NCBI GenBank assembly: GCA_024280785.1
Contig: JAJRPK010000147.1
Coordinates: forward strand, 1 to 5,677
Length of the DNA stretch: 5,677 nucleotides
Direction: 5' to 3'
Source: Gammaproteobacteria bacterium
Lineage (GTDB): Bacteria; Pseudomonadota; Gammaproteobacteria; Pseudomonadales; UBA7434
The position numbers and the translations under genes were made by a program. Position 1 is the stretch's first letter. Each line of letters starts with the position of its first letter. The notes beneath the pieces were generated by a model. That model ran no database searches and was not told where the DNA came from. It saw only the letters and a list, made by a program, of their open reading frames with translations. Positions 1 through 5,605 of this stretch are shown here, piece after piece.

Positions 1-136
1 GAGTGATTTTGATCCTGTAATGTTGGAAAAATATTGAAGAAGTAGGTACAAGAGACCGTTTGTTGTTGGTTGAAAAATAGGACTATGATGGATTGGCTGT
101 TGTCCCGAAACGGACGTTTTCTAAATTTTAACGGTC

Positions 137-160
137 GGCTGCTTCATACACAAAGCAGCC
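137..160 (+). repeat. Perfect 8-bp stem hairpin
   Basis: GGCTGCTT (137-144) and AAGCAGCC (153-160) are exact reverse complements around an 8-nt loop. No T-tract follows, so a classical intrinsic terminator is unlikely. The GGCTGCTT arm recalls the GGCTGCTTCCGC core of the dispersed repeat copies at 4731-4749 and 5656-5674, so this is probably a diverged part of that repeat family. Confidence 0.55.
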
Positions 161-195
161 CTTTGGCTTGAAATGATGGTAGGCTGGATCCGACC

Positions 196-410
196 GATAC
201 TGTTGAAAAACTCTTTTTTTTGTTGAAAATTAAATTTTTAGCTTCTGTAACGCATTTTATTAAGTTATATATGTGGGGATATAAAAAACACTTGATAGCT
301 TGGCTGAGAACATCTCTCTGTCTTATACGGAATATTTGAAGCTCACTTTCAAAAATATACGTTATCCAGAAATTTTCTGTTATTAAAATTTCGAGTTTTT
401 CAACAGTATC
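196..410. mobile_element. MITE-like non-autonomous element, 18-bp TIRs, GACC duplication
   Basis: GATACTGTTGAAAAACTC (196-213) is the exact reverse complement of 393-410, giving 18-bp perfect terminal inverted repeats on a 215-bp segment. GACC lies immediately outside both ends (192-195 and 411-414), as expected for a 4-bp target-site duplication. The interior is very AT-rich, has no ORF and so no transposase, which fits a miniature inverted-repeat element moved in trans. Removing the element and one GACC restores GACCCAAAGC followed by CGCCATTCA, which matches 17 of 19 bases of the uninterrupted sequence at 4847-4865. That related empty site is good evidence for insertion. The parent transposon family is not identified; TGTTGAAAAA-type ends occur in several IS families. 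Confidence 0.75.
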
Positions 411-429
411 GACCCAAAGCCGCCATTCA
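411..429 (+). repeat. Right-end fragment of dispersed intergenic repeat (copy 1)
   Basis: GACCCAAAGC followed by CGCCATTCA matches the right end of the complete repeat at 4847-4865 in 17 of 19 positions. The MITE-like element at 196-410 interrupts this copy immediately to the left. The sequence further left (about 130-195) is only loosely similar to the complete copy, so the left limit cannot be set. Confidence 0.5.
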
Positions 430-552
430 GTAATTATCTAAAGTCAGAATACTCACAAAAAACTGGTGTTCTGAATACTGAACTGTCGGAATATAACTTT
501 GTATTTTACAATACCCTGGCTCGCCTTTTCATCATGCAATTAAAGGGGTAGT

Positions 553-574
553 ATTTTCACAAGATAGTGAAAAT
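553..574 (+). repeat. Perfect 8-bp inverted repeat upstream of the KAP gene
   Basis: ATTTTCAC (553-560) and GTGAAAAT (567-574) are exact reverse complements with a 6-nt spacer, about 100 nt upstream of the KAP NTPase start. The arrangement could be an operator for a dimeric regulator or a transcript hairpin. There is no poly-T tail that would support an intrinsic terminator, and no regulator gene is nearby to link it to. Confidence 0.45.
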
Positions 575-673
575 GAATAAGAAATAAGCAGTACCCTGGG
601 ACCCCTATGCGGCATTCGACCAACGCTATAGCTTTAATAGGTTTTCCTTAGGGTTCTGTCAGGCAGTGTCGAC

Positions 674-2434
674 TTGAAGATTTTTGTGAGGGGTAGCGTG
701 TCACTAGAGAAAACTAAGGAACAATTACACCAGCTACTCGGTCAAGCGGATAACTGCGTGATTGCGCTGTCGGGCAAATGGGGCACGGGCAAGACCCACC
801 TCTGGAATGAGATCAAGGCCGAGTCTGGTGACGACAAAATTAAGAATGCTCTCTATGTTTCGTTGTTTGGCCTGTCGAGTATTGATCAGGTCAAGCGTAA
901 GCTCATCGAGACTGCGATCCCTGGAGTAGAGTCGCACGGAGGGTTGTTCGACGGTCTGAAGGATTTGTTCAATGCAGGCGTGAAGGCAGCTTCGGAGCAC
1001 TACAAGGCATTGGCGGCTATCAACGACTTAAACGTGTTGTTGATGGCTCCCATCATGCTTCAAAACAAATTAATCATTATCGACGACATCGAACGCAAGC
1101 ACGAGAAACTGGGCATCGACGAGGTTCTCGGCTTCATCGACGAATACTCGCAGCAGCATGACTCGCGGTTCGTCCTTGTGCTCAATGATGACCAGCTCTC
1201 AACCAAGAACAATCAGAAAACGCTCTGGACAACGTTACGCGAAAAAGTCATCGACCATGAGATCAAGCTGTCGACTTCCGCCGACGAAGCATTTTCCATT
1301 GCCATTGGACTGAGGTCGTCCAAGTACGCTAAGGCAATCAAGCAGGCGTCTATCACATGCTCCCTGACGAATATCCGCATCATTGTCAAAGTAATCAAGG
1401 TGGCCAATCAGATTCTTGCAGGCCGAGACTTAGAAGATGTCATCCAAGCCCGGGTGGTGCCATCCATCGTCTTATTTTCGGCCATCCATTATCATGGCAT
1501 GGATGACGGGCTTGATTTCAAGTTTGCCTTGAATGTGGGCAAACCCAACTGGGAAGAAGACCTTGCCAAAGATACAAACGAGGCACCTAGCCCTGAGGAG
1601 AAGCGGGAGGGCAACTGGCGGATGCTGATGCAGGAACTGGGTATCCACGGCTGCGACGAGTTTGAAAAGCAGCTGGTCGAGTTCTTGGAGTCAGGCCTTT
1701 TAGAGGCCGCCAGTATCGAAGCTGTTATCGATCGCTATGTGGCAGAAAGTGAGGCGATGAAGGCGAGGGAAACCGCCAATAATTTTATCAAGCGAGTTTA
1801 TTGGGACCATCGGGTCAATGAGGCGCAGTTGGTGGCCGAAGCCGCTGTCCTTCCTGCAAGCGCCGGCCTTCTCGATCCATTTGTCGCGACCGAGCTCCAA
1901 TCAGTTCTTGCGCAGTTACCTGGAGGGGCGGCAATCGGCGACGCGATCGTCGATGGTTGGATCAAGAGTTACAGGGAGAGCAATCCGTCCACCGTGAATG
2001 ACGAGAACCCTTTCAATAACCCGCTCCATCCCAAGATCCAAGCCGAGTTCGCTGCAATCAAAGCATCCACGCAGGCTAACACAACCGTCGTTGATGCGTG
2101 CATGCACATCATTGAGAACAGTGGTTGGGGAACGCTGCAAGAGGTAGCCTTGGGGCAGGCAACGGCGGCCGACTTCGAGACCGTCATCCGAGAAATGGAG
2201 GATTTAGACAAGCTTCGCCGTTTCATGCGAGAGATGATCAAGATGCATATTCAACGTGCGGTCTACGATCCCCACTTCGGTACAGCCACGGAGCGGTTTG
2301 TGGAGGCGTGTCGAACCATAGCCAACGACGCGGAATCACCTCGCTTGGCGAGCCTGGTCCAGCGGCTGTTCGAGGGGACTTCTCTGGTGTCCGAACTCGC
2401 TCTGCAATCATTTGCAGACGGGCCAGCGTCGTAA
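674..2434 (+). CDS. KAP-family P-loop NTPase, putative defence protein
   Basis: This 586-residue protein probably binds and hydrolyses ATP through a KAP-type P-loop domain. Visible are Walker A GKWGTGKT (residues 34-41), a Walker B-like strand KLIIIDDIER (about 132-141, tandem acids D137-D138, then E140), and a third hydrophobic strand ending FVLVLNDD with sensor-like N171. The rest, to about residue 586, is mostly helical with no recognised domain. Many KAP NTPases carry membrane helices between Walker A and B; none is obvious here, so it is probably cytoplasmic. The first in-frame start is TTG 674; GTG 698 is a real alternative (578 aa) because GAGGGG at 688-693 could serve as a ribosome site, although 4 nt is a short spacing. 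The gene is clearly more GC-rich than its neighbours, and an attC begins 16 bp after its stop, so it arrived as a cassette of different origin. KAP proteins recur in phage-defence loci; the exact job here is unknown. Confidence 0.8.
   Translation: MKIFVRGSVSLEKTKEQLHQLLGQADNCVIALSGKWGTGKTHLWNEIKAESGDDKIKNALYVSLFGLSSIDQVKRKLIETAIPGVESHGGLFDGLKDLFNAGVKAASEHYKALAAINDLNVLLMAPIMLQNKLIIIDDIERKHEKLGIDEVLGFIDEYSQQHDSRFVLVLNDDQLSTKNNQKTLWTTLREKVIDHEIKLSTSADEAFSIAIGLRSSKYAKAIKQASITCSLTNIRIIVKVIKVANQILAGRDLEDVIQARVVPSIVLFSAIHYHGMDDGLDFKFALNVGKPNWEEDLAKDTNEAPSPEEKREGNWRMLMQELGIHGCDEFEKQLVEFLESGLLEAASIEAVIDRYVAESEAMKARETANNFIKRVYWDHRVNEAQLVAEAAVLPASAGLLDPFVATELQSVLAQLPGGAAIGDAIVDGWIKSYRESNPSTVNDENPFNNPLHPKIQAEFAAIKASTQANTTVVDACMHIIENSGWGTLQEVALGQATAADFETVIREMEDLDKLRRFMREMIKMHIQRAVYDPHFGTATERFVEACRTIANDAESPRLASLVQRLFEGTSLVSELALQSFADGPAS
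688..693 (+). promoter_or_regulatory. Possible ribosome binding site for alternative GTG start
   Basis: GAGGGG lies 4 nt before GTG 698, which is in frame with the KAP NTPase. The upstream TTG at 674 has only a weak AGG about 11 nt before it. The site favours a start at 698, but the longer frame has plausible protein-like residues, so the choice stays open. Confidence 0.35.
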
Positions 2435-2450
2435 GACTAAACAGAATGCC

Positions 2451-2528
2451 GCATAACAACCGCATGCACCTGACCGGTTACAGTAGGCGTTGCCTGCTTC
2501 CACCGGTAGGTGATGCGTGGCGTTAGGC
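2451..2528 (+). other. Integron attC recombination site (cassette 1/2 junction)
   Basis: R'' is GCATAAC (2451-2457) and R' is GTTAGGC (2522-2528), a perfect match to GTTRRRY. Between them an imperfect palindrome folds as an attC should: CGCAT (2461-2465) pairs with ATGCG (2513-2517), CACCT (2467-2471) with AGGTG (2508-2512), and ACCGG (2473-2477) with CCGGT (2503-2507). This leaves G2466 and G2472 as the two extrahelical bases that set strand choice by the integrase. The terminal structure carries its own hairpin, AGTAGGC/GCCTGCT (2482-2498, one G·T pair). Exchange is expected between G2522 and T2523. The site lies 16 bp after the KAP stop. Confidence 0.92.
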
Positions 2529-3896
2529 ATCCCTAGCTTCGAGAATGGAATACGCGAATGAATAAAGGCTTATTACTTGGGGCGGGATTTTCCTACGATT
2601 TAGGAATGCCTCTATCTGTAGAGTTTACAGAAGTCTTCCTAGGAATATTCAACAAGGAAAACGTCAAGTCATTAGCTACTGCGCTGGCTAAAAACGACCC
2701 TTACTCGAAAGGAAGGCCAATTAATAAAGAGGCTATTTTTAATGGTTTTGATTTATTACTTGAATATAAAAAAAATAAAGGAAATAACTACGAAGAATTT
2801 CTGCAAACTATTCAAGACAAGCAAAATGATCTTGGATCAAGCCAGTCTGATAAGGATTCATATAATTACTTGTTCTCAGTGTTTTACGAGATAATTCATG
2901 CGATTTTATCTATATATCAGAAGCTATCTTATGAAACCATCTATGAAAAAAACATCAGATGGTTTTCAAAACTTGAAAACTTGCTCTCAGAGAAGGAGAC
3001 ATGGGTTTTTACTCTAAACCATGACCTTTATATGGAATGCATTGCACTAGACTATGGCATACCGATTACGTATGGAGATAACGAGAATATTTCATTTCCA
3101 TTAAGTAACCTGAATATGGATAAGAAAGTTAATTTAACGTGCTCCAGAAGAAGCAACTTAGATTCTGGTGATACAGGTTTTTTTAGGGATAAAAGAGGGA
3201 TTAATCTTGTTAAACTACATGGTGGTCTTAGTGAGTTACACTATAAAGATAACGAAGTTCTATGCAATTTACCCTTAAATTTTAATTCCTCCGCTGAGCT
3301 TATCGCTAATTTCAAGCATCTAGAAAATATGGCATATTATCACCAAGGCCAGAAGGTGCCATCAGGGAAGGATAGAGTGATTACAAATTCAAATGGTGAT
3401 TTAGATATTATTTCAAAATCTATGCTCACGGGCGGAAGGAAGTACAGCAAAACATCCAAGATAAAAAAAGGAGAAGAAAAGCTAAAAATATTTGATGACG
3501 AATTAATGGGGCTTGATGAGTTAACTGTTATTGGTTACGGATTTGGAGATAAACACGTCAATTTTAGGCTTTCCAACGCGATGTTACTTAATGAAAATTT
3601 AACTATTCGTATCGTAGACCCTGTTAACTGCAAACCGCCTGAAATATTAGAGCAGTTTGAATTTGACTCAAGAATACGAGGTGCATCTTGTGGAGCTGCC
3701 CACTGGATGGATTATTGTGTAAGTGAAAAGTGGGATAGCGAACAAATAAACGCTTTGAAAGAAAATATTAGATATCGAGATGTAATCAAAAGAAAAGTTG
3801 AAGCTGCAATTATTTCTGGGGCGTTTAATTGAGAGTTCAGCACCTAATAAGCACGTCAATTAGGATGCTCGCAAGCTCACGCCTATTACGTGGGCG
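2523..3896 (+). mobile_element. Integron gene cassette carrying the SIR2-like gene
   Basis: The cassette runs from the exchange point in the first attC (TTAGGC start) to G3896 in the second. Its start TTAGGC predicts an R'' of GCCTAA type at its own end. ACCTAA is found at 3842-3847, matching 5 of 6, which independently supports these boundaries. One gene fills it, with 35 nt of leader and the attC beginning 9 nt after the stop. It has no obvious promoter, so expression would depend on an upstream promoter. Confidence 0.82.
2558..3832 (+). CDS. SIR2-like NAD-binding protein, candidate anti-phage NADase
   Basis: The 424-residue protein opens directly with a SIR2-type nucleotide-binding motif, GAGFSYDLGMP (residues 8-18). 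It continues with FTLNHD (N154-H155-D156), in the position of the N-x-D motif of the sirtuin fold, KLHG with H221 as the likely catalytic histidine, and VIGYGFGDKH (about 324-333), the late Rossmann strand typical of SIR2-like defence proteins. The four-cysteine zinc ribbon of protein deacetylases is not seen. By family knowledge such stand-alone SIR2 proteins often degrade NAD+ on phage infection and stop growth. The C-terminal portion has no recognised sensor domain, so how it would be triggered is unknown. The ATG follows a weak GGAA (2547-2550) and lies 35 nt inside its cassette. The gene is AT-rich, unlike the KAP gene. An AbiH-type call is less likely because the N-terminal motif is GAGFS. 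Confidence 0.78.
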   Translation: MNKGLLLGAGFSYDLGMPLSVEFTEVFLGIFNKENVKSLATALAKNDPYSKGRPINKEAIFNGFDLLLEYKKNKGNNYEEFLQTIQDKQNDLGSSQSDKDSYNYLFSVFYEIIHAILSIYQKLSYETIYEKNIRWFSKLENLLSEKETWVFTLNHDLYMECIALDYGIPITYGDNENISFPLSNLNMDKKVNLTCSRRSNLDSGDTGFFRDKRGINLVKLHGGLSELHYKDNEVLCNLPLNFNSSAELIANFKHLENMAYYHQGQKVPSGKDRVITNSNGDLDIISKSMLTGGRKYSKTSKIKKGEEKLKIFDDELMGLDELTVIGYGFGDKHVNFRLSNAMLLNENLTIRIVDPVNCKPPEILEQFEFDSRIRGASCGAAHWMDYCVSEKWDSEQINALKENIRYRDVIKRKVEAAIISGAFN

Positions 3897-3902
3897 TTAT
3901 AC
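3842..3902 (+). other. Integron attC recombination site (cassette 2/3 junction)
   Basis: R'' is ACCTAAT (3842-3848) and R' is GTTATAC (3896-3902) within GGGCGTTATAC. The arms pair as GC (3851-3852)/GC (3894-3895), ACGT (3853-3856)/ACGT (3888-3891), AAT (3858-3860)/ATT (3885-3887) and AGG (3862-3864)/CCT (3882-3884), leaving C3857 and T3861 extrahelical on the left arm. GCT/AGC (3867-3876) can form a small terminal hairpin. At 61 bp it is short and differs in sequence from the first attC, as expected for cassettes of different origin. R' and R'' depart slightly from consensus. Exchange is expected between G3896 and T3897. Confidence 0.82.
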
Positions 3903-4682
3903 ACAATATGAATGACGTTGCTGCAAAATGTTGGATATGTGGAGATGTAGCTGATACGCGTGAACATAGAATTAAAAGAACAGATATTCGGCAGGTATTA
4001 GGAGAAGCAACACAACAAAAACCACTGTTTGTACATAATGATGATAAAAGAAATAAGCGTGTACAGAGCACAAATGCGAAGATCTTAAGAGGGGAAAAGG
4101 ATCTATGTGCAAGGTGTAATAATGAACTAACACAACCACATGATAAATCATGGGAAAGATTGTCATCTTATTTATATGAAAATTGGACAATTATTCTAAA
4201 AAACGGAAAGTTCCGTGTGTCTAAGGCATTTCCCGCTGGTGCTGGTAATGGAATGAGAAATGCCCATTTGTTTTTCGCAAAATTATTGGGTTGTGCGGTC
4301 AAAGAAGGCGATGTGCCAATTAATATCACTAAATTAGCGAATGGTATAAAAGAAAACAGACCAATTAATAATTTCTGGTTGTCAATAGGTGCAACGCCAG
4401 AGACAGAAACGATAGATTCTGTCGGAAGAACTAATTTATTGGTGACTCACGACAATAGAAGCGGTGATGCAGTTGCGCTAAGCCAGATGTATACATTCGG
4501 AGAGATGTCAGTAATTGTGGAGTTTTCAATATCTGATGAACTGTTATTAGGTAATAAATTAAGTTGGCACCCAATGCACGGAACAAAACTAATATTTCTG
4601 AGTAAGTTTGGCGAGAACCAATAAATGTGTGCGTAAAAGTGTCCACAAAAGTGGTGCTAGTTCAATGCCGTTTATTGAAGCG
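3897..4682 (+). mobile_element. Probable integron cassette carrying the first HNH-like gene
   Basis: The left edge is firm (TTATAC after G3896). The right edge rests on a weak site: GCGTTGAAT at 4680-4688 contains GTTGAAT, a perfect GTTRRRY, but the matching left arm is poor. If correct, the cassette is 786 bp with one gene and a 58-nt tail. Confidence 0.5.
3908..4624 (+). CDS. HNH-like zinc-finger protein, putative nuclease
   Basis: From ATG 3908 the product is 238 residues. Its first third has an HNH/treble-clef pattern: C8-x2-C11, then REHRIKR with E19-H20, then LCARCNNE with C67-x2-C70 followed by N71 and H78-D79. Two CxxC knuckles flanking an E-H pair match HNH-type zinc-binding nucleases, so DNA or RNA cleavage is plausible. 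The rest (about 90-238) has no recognised domain and may bind target or partner. A GTG at 3890 extends the frame by six codons but lies inside the attC, upstream of the exchange point, so it would not travel with the cassette; ATG 3908 is preferred. Only 11 nt separate the cassette edge from this ATG and no Shine-Dalgarno is seen, so initiation may be leaderless or coupled. No signal peptide or membrane segment is visible. Confidence 0.65.
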   Translation: MNDVAAKCWICGDVADTREHRIKRTDIRQVLGEATQQKPLFVHNDDKRNKRVQSTNAKILRGEKDLCARCNNELTQPHDKSWERLSSYLYENWTIILKNGKFRVSKAFPAGAGNGMRNAHLFFAKLLGCAVKEGDVPINITKLANGIKENRPINNFWLSIGATPETETIDSVGRTNLLVTHDNRSGDAVALSQMYTFGEMSVIVEFSISDELLLGNKLSWHPMHGTKLIFLSKFGENQ

Positions 4683-4688
4683 TTGAAT
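4619..4688 (+). other. Candidate degenerate attC after the first HNH-like gene
   Basis: R' GTTGAAT (4682-4688), inside GCGTTGAAT, fits GTTRRRY and has the same GCGTT context as both firm attC sites. CAATAAA (4619-4625) overlaps the stop codon and has an exact inverted copy TTTATTG at 4671-4677. A central CCAC-AAAA-GTGG hairpin lies at 4643-4654. Against the call, CAATAAA is a poor R'' (TTATAC at the cassette start predicts GTATAA), the two arms are unequally spaced, and the middle pairing is weak. Confidence 0.35.
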
Positions 4689-4865
4689 GTCCGCTTTTTA
4701 ACGATCTCAGCCTAATCGATTTACTCAGCAAACGGCTGCTTCCGCTGATCAACAGCTCTTCACGATGATGACAACGATGGCTGCTTTTGACCGAACTGAG
4801 ACAAGGAAGTAAAAGTGTGGTTATATTGAGAGACAAGACTTCTGTCGACCCAAAGCGGGCATTCA
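4684..4865. repeat. Dispersed intergenic repeat with inverted ends (copy 2, complete)
   Basis: TGAATGTCCGCTTT (4684-4697) and AAAGCGGGCATTCA (4852-4865) are inverted repeats with one mismatch in 14, enclosing 182 bp without an ORF. The core AACGGCTGCTTCCGCTGAT (4731-4749) recurs exactly at 5656-5674. The left end through ACGATC-CAG is recognisable, diverged, at 5606-5635, and the right end recurs at 411-429. The inverted ends and several copies suggest a decayed miniature mobile element. The segment starts 2 nt after the putative cassette exchange point. Confidence 0.6.
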
Positions 4866-4904
4866 TATTAATACAAAGACTATGAATAAATTTCTGGAGA
4901 TATA

Positions 4905-4911
4905 GGGAAGG
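4905..4911 (+). promoter_or_regulatory. Ribosome binding site of the second HNH gene
   Basis: GGGAAGG ends 6 nt before ATG 4918, a good purine-rich site at normal spacing, and it fixes that start. It is the strongest ribosome site in the window, in contrast to the first HNH-like gene. A 7-codon frame (ATG 4882 to TAG 4903-4905) ends at this site and may be chance. Confidence 0.6.
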
Positions 4912-4917
4912 CTAGGC

Positions 4918-5571
4918 ATGGATGAAGTTAATGACACTGTCGACTATGGACCAGCAATTTCGAGGGTTGCCACTGAAATAGAACTTGGGAATCTTGATGA
5001 AGCCAAAGCGATAGCGGAGTCGATGCCTGCACGAATAAAGAAAAAGAAAATTAAGAATGCGGAATATACGAGAAACTCCGCTGAGAAAAATAGTAAAGCA
5101 CGTAAATACACTTATCAAGATCTAATTGAGCTATTCAAGCGAGATGGATTCATTGACCGATATACCGGTTTACGTTTGGTTATTCCACCTAGTCTCAGGA
5201 TGATTTCAAGAGCTATTCCTGATGCTTTTCCATTCCACTCCAATTGGGCGGAAGGAAAGTGCCATGATTCATATTGGGATCTTTCTGCTACAGCAGATCA
5301 CCTAAGGCCAGTAGCTGCAGGTGGCTGCGATGATGATGAGAACCTTGTTTCTACATCAATGGCGGCAAATATTCAGAAAAATTCAATTTCATTAGATTCT
5401 CTAGGTTGGAAGCTCTATTCTGCAGGAGATGATGATAATTGGGATGGGTTGTCACGTTTCTTTATAGCACAATGTGAGCTTCATCCCGAGGTACTTGAAG
5501 TACAGTATTTTAGTCAGTGGTATCGTGCAGTTTCAAAAATGGTAGATATCCAAAGAGAAAATGGCAGCTAA
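4918..5571 (+). CDS. HNH endonuclease family protein
   Basis: The 217-residue protein has a lysine/arginine-rich segment (about 38-63) that could contact nucleic acid. An HNH module follows: FKRDGFIDRYTGLRL (73-87), then FPFHSNW (104-110), CHDSYWDL (115-122), and a core of D127-H128 with N142 and N151 (DHLRPVAAGG, ENLVSTSMAAN). This D-H...N...N layout, with the preceding YTG-x-RL and FPxHxNW blocks and the following LGW (162-164) and WDGL, matches a widespread HNH endonuclease family. H128 would be the general base, and metal-dependent DNA cleavage is the expected activity. Its partner or target is not evident. No methyltransferase gene is beside it, so a conventional restriction pair is not supported. 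It is unrelated to the CxxC-type HNH gene upstream. A 5' non-coding stretch of about 290 nt holds a repeat. The gene sits in the same orientation as the rest, but its cassette status is unproven because no clear attC follows before the window ends. Confidence 0.8.
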   Translation: MDEVNDTVDYGPAISRVATEIELGNLDEAKAIAESMPARIKKKKIKNAEYTRNSAEKNSKARKYTYQDLIELFKRDGFIDRYTGLRLVIPPSLRMISRAIPDAFPFHSNWAEGKCHDSYWDLSATADHLRPVAAGGCDDDENLVSTSMAANIQKNSISLDSLGWKLYSAGDDDNWDGLSRFFIAQCELHPEVLEVQYFSQWYRAVSKMVDIQRENGS

Positions 5572-5605
5572 TATGAGATTAATTGTTACAGACACAATCG
5601 ATCTA

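Larger units (their letters stand above)
1..673. other. Non-coding AT-rich region with MITE and repeat remnants
   Basis: No open frame of useful length on either strand has a credible start, composition or motif. What can be seen is an 8-bp hairpin at 137-160, a 215-bp inverted-repeat element at 196-410, a short piece of the dispersed intergenic repeat at 411-429, and a second 8-bp hairpin at 553-574. From about 590 the composition becomes more GC-rich, continuous with the KAP gene that follows, so a junction between DNAs of different origin may lie around 580-650. No attC-like GCGTT end is present, so the left boundary of the KAP cassette cannot be placed here. Confidence 0.7.

Noticed and set aside
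2..37. Open frame from the window edge, 11 codons ending at TGA 35-37, as the end of an upstream gene
   Set aside because: Eleven codons with no motif cannot be distinguished from chance; the preceding sequence would be needed.
444..483. Repeated GAATACT words (447-453, 473-479) as iterons or a CRISPR-like array
   Set aside because: There are only two short copies with no regular unit or spacer; likely chance in AT-rich DNA.
618..660. GACCAAC...GTTCTGT as an attC to the left of the KAP gene
   Set aside because: The boxes deviate from consensus and the 42-bp interval has no paired arms or extrahelical-base pattern.
734..1000. Minus-strand frames opposite the KAP gene (also 1213-1407, 1700-1900, 1916-2140, 1969-2241, 2238-2465)
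   Set aside because: All are antisense shadows of a gene with Walker motifs; none has a supported start or recognisable domain.
2125..2526. Plus-strand frame of 133 codons overlapping the end of the KAP gene
   Set aside because: It lies in another frame of a convincing gene, runs through the attC to its R' box, is rich in arginine and glycine as shadow frames in GC-rich DNA are, and shows no motif.
674..3832. KAP NTPase and SIR2-like protein as one two-gene defence operon
   Set aside because: A well-formed attC separates them and their base composition differs, so they are better read as independent cassettes.
2558..3832. AbiH-type abortive infection protein
   Set aside because: The N-terminal motif is GAGFS with later LHG and GYGFGD strands, which fits a SIR2-like fold better than AbiH, usually GNGFD-type.
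5582..5598. ATTGT/ACAAT hairpin after the second HNH gene as a terminator
   Set aside because: The 5-bp AT-rich stem with no T-tract is too weak to support the call.
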